Below are positions 6,287 to 12,570 of a stretch of 20,407 nucleotides of DNA, one piece after another. The notes beneath the pieces were generated by a model that was not told where the DNA came from, searched no databases, and was given only the letters and a program-made list of their open reading frames with translations. Position numbers and translations under genes: made by a program. The stretch's first letter is position 1. Every line of letters starts with the position of its first letter. The DNA is from a virus, in the IMG/VR virus record IMGVR_UViG_3300033550_000158, positions 1 through 20,407 of that record; one strand, written 5' to 3'.

Positions 6287-7069
6287 ATGCAACTTGCTCT
6301 GATTCCTCCCAAGGGGTTGGAGGCACGACTTCTCGATACGACAGCGCAGATGGCGCTTCCGATCGTCGCGCAGAACCCAACCTACGTCCAGACAATCAAC
6401 GCTGCCAAGAACCGCGGCGACTTCATCATGATGGACAACGGTGCAGCTGAGCACATGCCGATTCCGACGACGAAGCGCCTGTGTACACAGGCCCTATTGT
6501 TTGGTGCGGACGAGGTTGTACTGCCTGACGTGTTGTACGACGGCCCCAACACCATGCAACTCACGAGGCAGTTCTTCGACGAGTTGAAGTACCTCCCCAT
6601 CGAATTCAAGGGCGCACTGGCCTTCGCAGGTGTCGCGCAAGGGAAAAACATCAACGAGGCAAAGGTCACAATCACTGAGCTGGCCGAGATATCGTCCGTC
6701 GACACCATTTGCCTGCCTCGGCTCCTGATCTCGCAGCAGTACAAAGCCATCCGCATCGACCTCGCCGACTGGATCACGGAGAACTTCCCTGACCGGTTCA
6801 AGATCCACCTACTCGGTACCAGCCCGGTCTGGCCTGCCGAGATCCAAGCTGTGTCGCGGTACGCCAGGTACGTGCGATCGGTCGATACGTCACTACCTTT
6901 CAACTACGCCATCGCAGGCGTTCCGCTAGCACGTAAGTCCGTCCCACCCATCCACCGGCCCAGCACCTACTTCAGTGAGAGCTGGGCACGCATCATGAAC
7001 TACACGCTGCTACAGGCAAACATCAACACCATGCTGGAGTGGCTTGATGCAGAAGCACCCGTTGGCTGA
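6287..7069 (+). CDS. dpdA: DpdA-like 7-deazaguanine DNA transglycosylase
   Basis: DpdA is the phage relative of tRNA-guanine transglycosylase; it exchanges guanine in DNA for preQ0 or a related base. This 260-residue protein shows FIMMDNGAAE (46-55), ADEVVLPDVLYDG (74-86), FAGVAQGKNINEA around Q118-G119, IHLLGTSPVWP and RSVDTSLP (197-204), a series typical of the TIM-barrel phage TGT-like family. The four-residue zinc site of bacterial tRNA-TGT is absent, as is normal for short phage DpdA. AAGGGG six bases before ATG 6287 supports the start. It closes the row of preQ0 genes and overlaps the polymerase gene. Identification by motif and context is strong; which 7-deazaguanine it inserts is inferred from the pathway genes. 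Confidence 0.88.
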   Translation: MQLALIPPKGLEARLLDTTAQMALPIVAQNPTYVQTINAAKNRGDFIMMDNGAAEHMPIPTTKRLCTQALLFGADEVVLPDVLYDGPNTMQLTRQFFDELKYLPIEFKGALAFAGVAQGKNINEAKVTITELAEISSVDTICLPRLLISQQYKAIRIDLADWITENFPDRFKIHLLGTSPVWPAEIQAVSRYARYVRSVDTSLPFNYAIAGVPLARKSVPPIHRPSTYFSESWARIMNYTLLQANINTMLEWLDAEAPVG

Positions 7070-9377
7070 TTGTGACAAATGTCCTCTCTCGGATGAGAAG
7101 TACGTTCCATCCGAGATCCCTGACAATCCACGCCTCGTCGTCGTAGGCGAGGCTCCAGGCTTCCAGGAGGCTGTACGTGGCAGGCCGTTCACCGGCCCAT
7201 CGGGCCAGCTCCTCGACCGAGTCCTTAAGCACCATGGTTATCCCCGTCATCAGGTGGCGTATACCAATGTGGTCTCGTGTCGCCCTCAGAACAATGCGAC
7301 TCCTCCTAAGAGTGCGATTACTGCATGTCGAGGGCGGCTCATGGGAGAACTTGGACTCGTCGGAGTCCGTGATATCGTTGCACTTGGCGGGACGGCGGCA
7401 TCGGCTCTCGTTGAGGATTCGAGGGCAATTACCAACCTCCGAGTCGGTCCCCCTAAGGCCGCAACGCGGGGGTTATCCACAATTCCTGGTGCACGCGTTG
7501 TTGCAACATGGCACCCTGCCTATTGCCTTCGAACTCCGGACGCGTTCCCCTCACTCGTCACGGACATCGGCAAGCTAACGAGGAGAGACGTCGATGTATG
7601 GACTCCACCGACATGGCGATACTTTGACGACCCTGCTGATGCGCGACGAGCCATCGGAGAGTTGGCCCGTACAGCGGATCGACTTGTCGTGGACATTGAG
7701 GTCGGCATTGACAAGGACGTTAGTTTCGGCCACCCAAACGAGTACGATCTCCTATGCGTGGGACTCGCTTACGCAAAAGGAAAGGCAGTGGTACTTGGGT
7801 CTGGTGCACTTGCCGACAGGACTGTTCTGGATGACCTCGGGCAACTCCTACGCCAAACACGAATCATTGCTCATAACGGCAAGTTCGATCTGGCGGGACT
7901 TTTTCCGACACTCGGACCGTTGGAGCTCTGGTTTGATACCATGCTCGCCTCCTATGCCTTGGATGAAAGGCCGGGGCAGCACGGGCTTAAAGTCCTTGCA
8001 GTGGAACGTCTCGGCGCTCCGAAGTACGACGACGAAATCTTCCAGTTCATACCTAAAGGCGGAAACTACGCCGACATCCCAAGAGAGGTCCTCTACAGGT
8101 ACAACGCCTTCGACGTAGCTTGTACTTGGGACTTGTACGAGCTGTTTGAACCTGAACTCGAAGCTCAGGACCTCAGACGGGTTCATGACTACATGGTGGC
8201 TGCGTCGAACCAACTTATGTACCTCGAGATGAACGGCATCAAGATCGACAAGGAGTACAGCCGTAAGCTCGATGGCGAATACCTCCAGAGGCTGGAGGAA
8301 CTAGAGCAGGAGCTCGGAACGTATGTCAGTGCTGCCACCAACGGAGAAGTCGACTTTCTCAATCCGCGATCCCCTCAACAGATCAAACGATTCCTGGCTA
8401 GGTGTGGAATTAACGTTGGATCTACGGACGTGGATCACCTCACTCCCCTCCTGGCGCGGTTGGCTCCCGGACCGGTCCAGGATTTCGTGTCTGGGCTGCT
8501 ACGGCACAGACGCGAACAGAAACTCTACGGTACATATGTCAAAGGTATTAGAAAACGGCTGTACCGCGGTCGGGTGTATACAACTTACATGCTGCACGGA
8601 AGCACATCCGGACGGCTTGCTAGTCGCAATCCGAATCTGCAAAATATCGTGCGAAGTAAGGAGATCCGACGGCAGTTTACTGTCGCGAAGCCAGGCCATG
8701 TATTAATCCAGGCCGACTACAAGCAGGCCGAAGGACGCATCATCGCAACCATGGCACAGGACGAATACTTGCGCCGTGTGCTCAGCGATCCGGAGATCGA
8801 CATCTTCGATGACATGTCCGACCTACTCTACGGGCCAGGTAACTGGCGCAAGGAAGTCGAACGCATCAGAACGAAGGCGTACTTCTACGGACTGAGCTAT
8901 GGGCGTGAGGCATTCTCTATCGCCATGGAGTACAAGATCCCTGTCGCAGAAGCCGAACGCAGACTTCGGGAGTTCCGAGATCTGATTCCGGCAACATCGC
9001 GATGGCAACAGATGGTTCGCCAACAAGTCTTGGACGGTGAGGACCTTGTCACCCCATTTGGACGAAAGAGACGCTTCTGGCTCATCACCAAGGAGAACAA
9101 GAAGGACGTGCTCAACGAGGCCTTGTCCTTTTTGCCACAGTCCACTGCATCCGACATTTGCCTCGGGTCGCTGGTACATCTGCGTCCTATGCTTCGTGGT
9201 ATGGGATGGATCCGACTTACGATTCATGACGCTCTTGTCGTGGAGTGTCCCGAATCTCGTATTGACCAGGTGTCGGAGTTGCTGCGGCAAGCAATGGTCA
9301 GCGAGGCCGCTAAGTACACCGACTACGTACCGTTCCCGGTAGACATCTCAATCGGCACAACGTGGGGTGACCTATGA
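7047..9377 (+). CDS. UDG-PolA fusion: family A DNA polymerase with N-terminal uracil-DNA glycosylase-like domain
   Basis: This is the 776-residue replicative polymerase. Residues 1-180 match family-4 uracil-DNA glycosylases: four cluster cysteines (C9, C12, C78, C94), GEAPG (34-38), GRPFTGPSGQLLD and a TWHPAYCLR motif. A 3'-5' proofreading domain follows with all expected residues: D216-x-E218, N277...D281, and Y352-x3-D356. The polymerase domain has motif A ADYKQAEGR (D557), motif B R606-x3-K610-x3-Y614-G615, and motif C IHDALVVE (H727-D728). Y614 occupies the O-helix position that is Phe in E. coli Pol I. There is no 5'-3' exonuclease domain. ATG 7047 is preferred over TTG 7044 because GGAG lies 7 bases before it. 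Such fusions are known, for example in the SPO1 polymerase. The gene overlaps dpdA and the next gene. Confidence 0.93.
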   Translation: MQKHPLADCDKCPLSDEKYVPSEIPDNPRLVVVGEAPGFQEAVRGRPFTGPSGQLLDRVLKHHGYPRHQVAYTNVVSCRPQNNATPPKSAITACRGRLMGELGLVGVRDIVALGGTAASALVEDSRAITNLRVGPPKAATRGLSTIPGARVVATWHPAYCLRTPDAFPSLVTDIGKLTRRDVDVWTPPTWRYFDDPADARRAIGELARTADRLVVDIEVGIDKDVSFGHPNEYDLLCVGLAYAKGKAVVLGSGALADRTVLDDLGQLLRQTRIIAHNGKFDLAGLFPTLGPLELWFDTMLASYALDERPGQHGLKVLAVERLGAPKYDDEIFQFIPKGGNYADIPREVLYRYNAFDVACTWDLYELFEPELEAQDLRRVHDYMVAASNQLMYLEMNGIKIDKEYSRKLDGEYLQRLEELEQELGTYVSAATNGEVDFLNPRSPQQIKRFLARCGINVGSTDVDHLTPLLARLAPGPVQDFVSGLLRHRREQKLYGTYVKGIRKRLYRGRVYTTYMLHGSTSGRLASRNPNLQNIVRSKEIRRQFTVAKPGHVLIQADYKQAEGRIIATMAQDEYLRRVLSDPEIDIFDDMSDLLYGPGNWRKEVERIRTKAYFYGLSYGREAFSIAMEYKIPVAEAERRLREFRDLIPATSRWQQMVRQQVLDGEDLVTPFGRKRRFWLITKENKKDVLNEALSFLPQSTASDICLGSLVHLRPMLRGMGWIRLTIHDALVVECPESRIDQVSELLRQAMVSEAAKYTDYVPFPVDISIGTTWGDL

Positions 9378-9592
9378 TCGTACTCGGCGTTAGCCTTAAC
9401 GCCTGGCTGATTGCCCTCGTCAACTTCGTTCTGGCACTCTTCAACATCCTTGTCGTGTTCCTGATTGATCTGACTGAGACACGTACGCCAGGTTTGCACC
9501 GCCTGGGTACAGCTCACCCACGTCAGGAGCAGTACTACGTCGGACAGCGCCAGTACGTCCGAACAAAGCTTGGGAGACCGCCATATGCCTAG
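9374..9592 (+). CDS. Small single-span membrane protein
   Basis: The 72-residue protein starts in an ATGA overlap with the polymerase stop. A long hydrophobic stretch (about 8-31, LNAWLIALVNFVLALFNILVVFLI) is a clear transmembrane helix, followed by a polar, basic tail ending GRPPYA. No family recognised. Its place directly after the polymerase might point to membrane anchoring of replication, but nothing in the sequence proves that. Confidence 0.72.
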   Translation: MIVLGVSLNAWLIALVNFVLALFNILVVFLIDLTETRTPGLHRLGTAHPRQEQYYVGQRQYVRTKLGRPPYA

Positions 9593-9902
9593 AGGTCGCA
9601 CTAGCAAGCCTGGCGACACGATGGTCAATGCTAATGGCTACCACCACACGCGCACCACTGAAGGGTGGAGACTGACGCACCATCTTATCGCCGAGGCTAA
9701 GCTCGGTCGGCCATTGGGTCCTGGTGAAATGACACGGTTCGCGGATGGTGATCGTGCTAACCTCGACCCAGACAACATCGAAGTCTTCGAACGTGGGCGG
9801 GCGAGCATTCGTGCTCGCCTTGCCGTAATCGAGGCTCGGTTGGCCGAATTGTATGCCGAGAAAGCGAAACTAGAAAGGGAGCTCAATGGGCGTCCTAGAT
9901 GA
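9585..9902 (+). CDS. Degenerate HNH-type protein with C-terminal coiled coil
   Basis: GGGAG at 9572-9576 lies 8 bases before ATG 9585, giving 105 residues. Residues 13-67 follow the layout of phage HNH proteins: NGYHHTRTTEGWRLTHHLIAEAKLGRPLGPGE, then the hairpin, DGDRANLDPDNIEV. The usual catalytic His-His before the DGD turn is R51-F52 here, while N59 and N64 remain, so nuclease activity is probably lost. A charged heptad-rich helix (about 75-103) follows. It may serve as a DNA-binding protein derived from an HNH enzyme. It overlaps the genes on both sides. Confidence 0.75.
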   Translation: MPRGRTSKPGDTMVNANGYHHTRTTEGWRLTHHLIAEAKLGRPLGPGEMTRFADGDRANLDPDNIEVFERGRASIRARLAVIEARLAELYAEKAKLERELNGRPR

Positions 9903-10098
9903 TGACGACGTCATCAAACAGGTCCTGGATCAACTAATCGCCAGAACGCAAGAAGCACGACTCAACAGCGACGCACCTCGTGAGGTCCTGATCGCCACGC
10001 ACAAGGACGTCATCCTTGAGGTCTATCCAGACCGGGCGCAAATCGCGTATCTGTTGGCTGCCCTGGTTCATCGCACGTGCGAACTACTCGAAACGTAG
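9886..10098 (+). CDS. 70-aa acidic helical protein, function unknown
   Basis: AAAGGGAG precedes ATG 9886 and the gene overlaps the HNH-like gene by 17 bases. The protein begins with an acidic run (GVLDDDDV) and is predicted to be mainly helical, with LLAALVHRTCELLE at the end. I do not recognise it. It is the last gene before the 186-base gap that holds the first copy of the repeated intergenic element. Confidence 0.68.
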   Translation: MGVLDDDDVIKQVLDQLIARTQEARLNSDAPREVLIATHKDVILEVYPDRAQIAYLLAALVHRTCELLET

Positions 10099-10112
10099 TT
10101 AGAGCTCTACTA

Positions 10113-10219
10113 ACCTGAGACGATCGAAGAGACCAGATAGAACGCTAGATAGACCAAAGGACTTCACGATCTAACGGCTTAGGTAAGCTTAGGGATCTTG
10201 CGATTCTAACTCGCGTCTA
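10113..10219 (+). promoter_or_regulatory. Repeated intergenic element, copy A
   Basis: This non-coding stretch shares four ordered blocks with 19113-19220 on the minus strand: ACCTGAGACGA (10113-10123), AGACCAGATAGA (10130-10141), AGATAGAC (10147-10154) and TCTAACTCGCGTCTA (10205-10219). Identity is 45 of 46 bases, with spacers of 6, 5 and 50 bases against 6, 4 and 52. AGATAGA occurs twice about one helical turn apart, as in a tandem protein-binding site. TAGAC can pair with GTCTA to close a structure, and a small GCTT/AAGC hairpin lies inside. It may act as a promoter/operator or a structured RNA leader. Function unknown. Confidence 0.75.
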
Positions 10220-10225
10220 CGTTTC

Positions 10226-10241
10226 ACGTTGTTACACGTGC
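10226..10241 (+). other. Small hairpin before the P-loop gene leader
   Basis: CACGT and ACGTG form a 5-bp stem around a 6-base loop, between intergenic element A and the shared 22-bp leader. No T-run follows. It could be part of the 5' leader structure of the gene at 10285. Confidence 0.35.
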
Positions 10242-10256
10242 TTCCGCACATCAAGG

Positions 10257-10284
10257 CAAACCACACACGGCGAAAGGAGCCAAG
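10257..10284 (+). promoter_or_regulatory. Second copy of the queD-type leader/RBS element
   Basis: Bases 10257-10278 repeat the queD leader at 3358-3379 with one change (AAAGGA in place of AGAGGA). The ATG of the P-loop gene is 6 bases further on. The gap from 10099 to 10284 otherwise holds only the repeated intergenic element and the small hairpin. Confidence 0.7.
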
Positions 10285-10743
10285 ATGCGTGACACAATGC
10301 AAGTCATTGTCACTGGTAGACAAGGAGGTAAGACAAGCGCTATTGTTGACTGGCTCCTCGAGGGTCACTCAATTGCACCGTACCCCGGCTGGTCGCGTGT
10401 CATTCTGTGCGCATCCCATCGGGAGGTCGTACGCGTGACGGGACTTGTCCGCGAAGCCACTGAAGGCTTTGAGCCCGGTACGTGGGCTGAGCTGACGATC
10501 GCCGACATCCGTAAGTGTGTTTGGAGCGTCGACGACTTGACAGGGGTAATACGGAGCGGACACGGCGCAATGCCTGGTATTCAGGTTGGCGTCGACGACG
10601 TCGATCTCGTCATTGCCAACATGTTGGGTTGGCAACCATCACTCATAACCATGACAGGAGAACTTCATGACATCAATCCCGAGGGACCCACTAATTCCGA
10701 TCAACAACCACTTCCAACACCGGCTACAGATTCCCAAACTTGA
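10285..10743 (+). CDS. P-loop phage protein of unknown function
   Basis: The 152-residue protein has a near-N-terminal phosphate-binding loop, TGRQGGKTS (10-18), of the deviant type seen in terminase-like and other phage ATPases, followed by WSRVILCASHREVVRV, which reads as the next strand and helix of such a fold. VGVDDVDLVIA near 110-120 could be a Walker B equivalent. The protein is too short for a full helicase or terminase and lacks other recognisable motifs. The C-terminal 25 residues are proline- and polar-rich and overlap the next gene by 77 bases. It starts behind the repeated leader element and so may head its own transcript. Confidence 0.72.
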   Translation: MRDTMQVIVTGRQGGKTSAIVDWLLEGHSIAPYPGWSRVILCASHREVVRVTGLVREATEGFEPGTWAELTIADIRKCVWSVDDLTGVIRSGHGAMPGIQVGVDDVDLVIANMLGWQPSLITMTGELHDINPEGPTNSDQQPLPTPATDSQT

Positions 10744-11227
10744 CACGGGCATCGTAGCTGTTGATCCTGGTCCTGGACTAGGTATCGCCACATTTCACCC
10801 GTGGCCTGCAGCATCACGTCAGCACTTCGACTCGATGACCTACTCGATCGGCCGGGACGGCCACAGCTACCTGGACATCATCCTCCGCGATCTGCGTGGG
10901 TACTTCTCCGGTATCGAGTTCATCACCCTGATCATCGAGAAGTTCGAGTTCCGGAAGGACGACGCCGAGTTCCGTGACCGGATCGACTTCACCGCAGCTG
11001 AGTACGTCGGCATCAGCAAACTCGTCGGATGGCGCGAGTACGACAGTACAGTGATGCAGGGCGCAGCTGAAGCGAAAGGGTTCTGGGACGCTACTAAAAT
11101 GCGGAAGCTGGGACTCTACGCACCAGGACAACGTCACGCCAACGATGCCATGCGACACCTACTGAAGTACATGGCATTCGATCGGAACCAGAAGTGGCTG
11201 TTCACACCCCTGAAGGACAAGTCATGA
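10667..11227 (+). CDS. RuvC-like Holliday junction resolvase (RNase H fold)
   Basis: This enzyme would cut four-way junctions during phage recombination and before packaging. The RNase H-fold acidic residues appear in order: D33 in GIVAVDPGPGLGIA, E91 in LIIEKFEF, and D160 in RHANDAMRHLLKY. Length (186) is near that of RuvC (about 173) and of phage RuvC-like proteins. ATG 10667 has AGGAG about 7 bases upstream; the first 20 residues precede the fold and overlap the P-loop gene's end. It shares an ATGA junction with the small membrane gene downstream. Confidence 0.82.
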   Translation: MTSIPRDPLIPINNHFQHRLQIPKLDTGIVAVDPGPGLGIATFHPWPAASRQHFDSMTYSIGRDGHSYLDIILRDLRGYFSGIEFITLIIEKFEFRKDDAEFRDRIDFTAAEYVGISKLVGWREYDSTVMQGAAEAKGFWDATKMRKLGLYAPGQRHANDAMRHLLKYMAFDRNQKWLFTPLKDKS

Positions 11228-11412
11228 CCCCAGAAGAGATGGAGGCCCTCGTCAACGAGGAAGAAGCCTCAGGTATGCGGCGCGACTACCTTATCGGCAG
11301 AGCCATCGGCTGGATCCTCGGCCTTGCAATGTTGTTCACCGTCTGTTCGTGCCTTGCCGGGCTGTTCTTCGTGGTCTTCCAGGACAGCGCCGGACTATTT
11401 CTACAACCGTGA
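11224..11412 (+). CDS. Small membrane protein, last gene of the rightward block
   Basis: ATG 11224 overlaps the resolvase stop (ATGA) and has GAAGGA 6 bases upstream, so it is preferred over a GTG at 11194. The 62-residue product has an acidic N-terminal arm (TPEEMEALVNEEEA), then a hydrophobic helix at about 28-52 containing two cysteines (CSC). No family recognised. Lysis-related or membrane-anchor roles are possible but unsupported. Confidence 0.7.
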   Translation: MTPEEMEALVNEEEASGMRRDYLIGRAIGWILGLAMLFTVCSCLAGLFFVVFQDSAGLFLQP

Positions 11413-11418
11413 AGATGG

Positions 11419-11473
11419 GCCGAGCCGGCCATCAAGAGGGACTCCGGCGGGAGGAGTTGATGACCGGCTCGGC
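11419..11473. terminator. Large hairpin between the convergent gene blocks
   Basis: Arms at 11419-11435 (GCCGAGCCGGCCATCAA) and 11457-11473 are complementary at 16 of 17 positions, with a 21-base loop that has its own short ACTCC/GGAGT pairing. The hairpin lies just after the last rightward gene and 64 bases beyond the stop of the last leftward gene, where a bidirectional terminator is expected. No T-run follows on either strand. A second small stem, GTTAC/GTAAC, lies at about 11475-11493. Confidence 0.65.
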
Positions 11474-11536
11474 TGTTACACGGGAAAAGTAACCTATTTG
11501 AAGTTGACTTACCTCAAAGGCCGTGTGGGGTTTGCG

Positions 11537-11839
11537 TTAGACCTCAGGAGGAGGTTTAACAGAGGTACTCACCTCGATCTGCTTGGTGATGTCCAGGTTC
11601 TTCGCCAAGCCGACATAAGTGCCGATCGCTGCGAAGAAGATGGTGAGGATGCTCGTCGTCAGGTTTGCGAAGTCGAGTCCGCCCTCGACCATCGCTGTGA
11701 TGACACCCGCCACGACCGCGTACAGGAATGTGACAGCGGATCGGACCTGCTTCGACCAGAATGGCTGCTGCAGGAGCGGGATGATGAAAATGGACGATAT
11801 GAAGCCAACGATGGCACTCCACATCATGGTGTTGCTCAC
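11537..11839 (-). CDS. Holin-like membrane protein
   Basis: The 100-residue protein has three likely membrane helices (about 7-23, 33-51 and 58-78) separated by the motif QQPFWSKQVRS, and a polar tail ending in KPPPEV. This pattern (helix, basic W-S-K loop, two more helices) is common in holins and holin-like membrane proteins of actinobacteriophages, often next to the tail genes. GTG 11839 lies behind an excellent GGAGGTGG and overlaps the upstream stop (GTGA). No endolysin gene is visible beside it, so the holin role is likely but unproven. Confidence 0.7.
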   Translation of the reverse strand: MSNTMMWSAIVGFISSIFIIPLLQQPFWSKQVRSAVTFLYAVVAGVITAMVEGGLDFANLTTSILTIFFAAIGTYVGLAKNLDITKQIEVSTSVKPPPEV

Positions 11840-12570
11840 AAGCCACCTCCGTAGTTGATAACGAAGTAGATCAGTGTTCGGATGCTAGCTGCTCCCGCCG
11901 TTCTCCTGACTTCGACGAGGAACTGTGTGAAGTCCTCGTATGCGCCAGGCACAACTGTTCCTGTCACGTCCCATTCAAACGTGATCGTCGTGTTAGCAGC
12001 CACTCCTACTGCGGTCGGACCAGCAACCACCTCCGATGTCGCTAGGGACCAAACCCTGACCTCGCTCGAGCAACCGGCGTCATTCAGAACACGGACACCG
12101 ATGCGCATCTTGACTGCCTGAATGTGACAGGAGATCCGCCACAGTGCAACGAACGAGGTCGAAGTTGTGGTCACGGGTGGTGCGATGTACTCGGACTCGC
12201 GATCGACGAAGGCAGGAATGATGGGCCTTACGATGCCGAAGTCCGTATCATTCACAGAGAAGACAGGGTTGCCTTCCTGGTCATAGAACTCCAGTCGGCT
12301 GTTGCCGCTGTCATCGCTGCCGAACACGCCAGCCAGCGAACCATCGGGGTCGCGAATTGTAACGCCCCAATAGTCTGTGCCGTCGATGTCTTCCTTACCC
12401 AGAATGGCTACAGGATTGCCGTCCGGGTGGATTATTCGGACAGCACCCTTGTCGACAGAGGTGTTGTTCGCACGTGGCTGTGTTTCGAGCGTCTTCAGAC
12501 GTCGTTCGAGTTCGGCGATGCGCCCTACCAAGTCAGGTGATTCACCACGGTGCCTGTCTGATCTAGGCAA
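11836..12570 (-). CDS. Minor tail protein with N-terminal coiled coil
   Basis: TTG 12570 is chosen as the start because it overlaps the upstream stop (TTGCCTAG) and is preceded by AGGGAG; the longer reading frame back to 12747 only shadows the upstream gene. The 244-residue protein opens with a charged segment and a short coiled coil (VGRIAELERRLKTLE, about 14-28). It continues with repeated Gly/Asp-rich turns of the form HPDGNPVAILG, DPDGSLAGVFG and DQEGNPVFSV, a layout typical of tail spike or fibre stems. The C-terminal half is beta-rich and may be the exposed domain. Position after the Gp37-like gene suits a distal tail component. Exact role unknown. Confidence 0.75.
   Translation of the reverse strand: MPRSDRHRGESPDLVGRIAELERRLKTLETQPRANNTSVDKGAVRIIHPDGNPVAILGKEDIDGTDYWGVTIRDPDGSLAGVFGSDDSGNSRLEFYDQEGNPVFSVNDTDFGIVRPIIPAFVDRESEYIAPPVTTTSTSFVALWRISCHIQAVKMRIGVRVLNDAGCSSEVRVWSLATSEVVAGPTAVGVAANTTITFEWDVTGTVVPGAYEDFTQFLVEVRRTAGAASIRTLIYFVINYGGGL

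Noticed and set aside
9585-9902. Active HNH homing endonuclease
   Set aside because: The catalytic His-His is missing and the gene is embedded in overlapping genes rather than inserted as a free-standing element.
10092-10223. tRNA-like parts in the intergenic gap: AACGTAG pairs with CTACGTT, and a T-arm-like stem with loop TTCTAAC adjoins it
   Set aside because: The span is about 130 bases, no acceptable D-arm or anticodon arm fits, and the homologous element at 19113-19220 does not keep these features.
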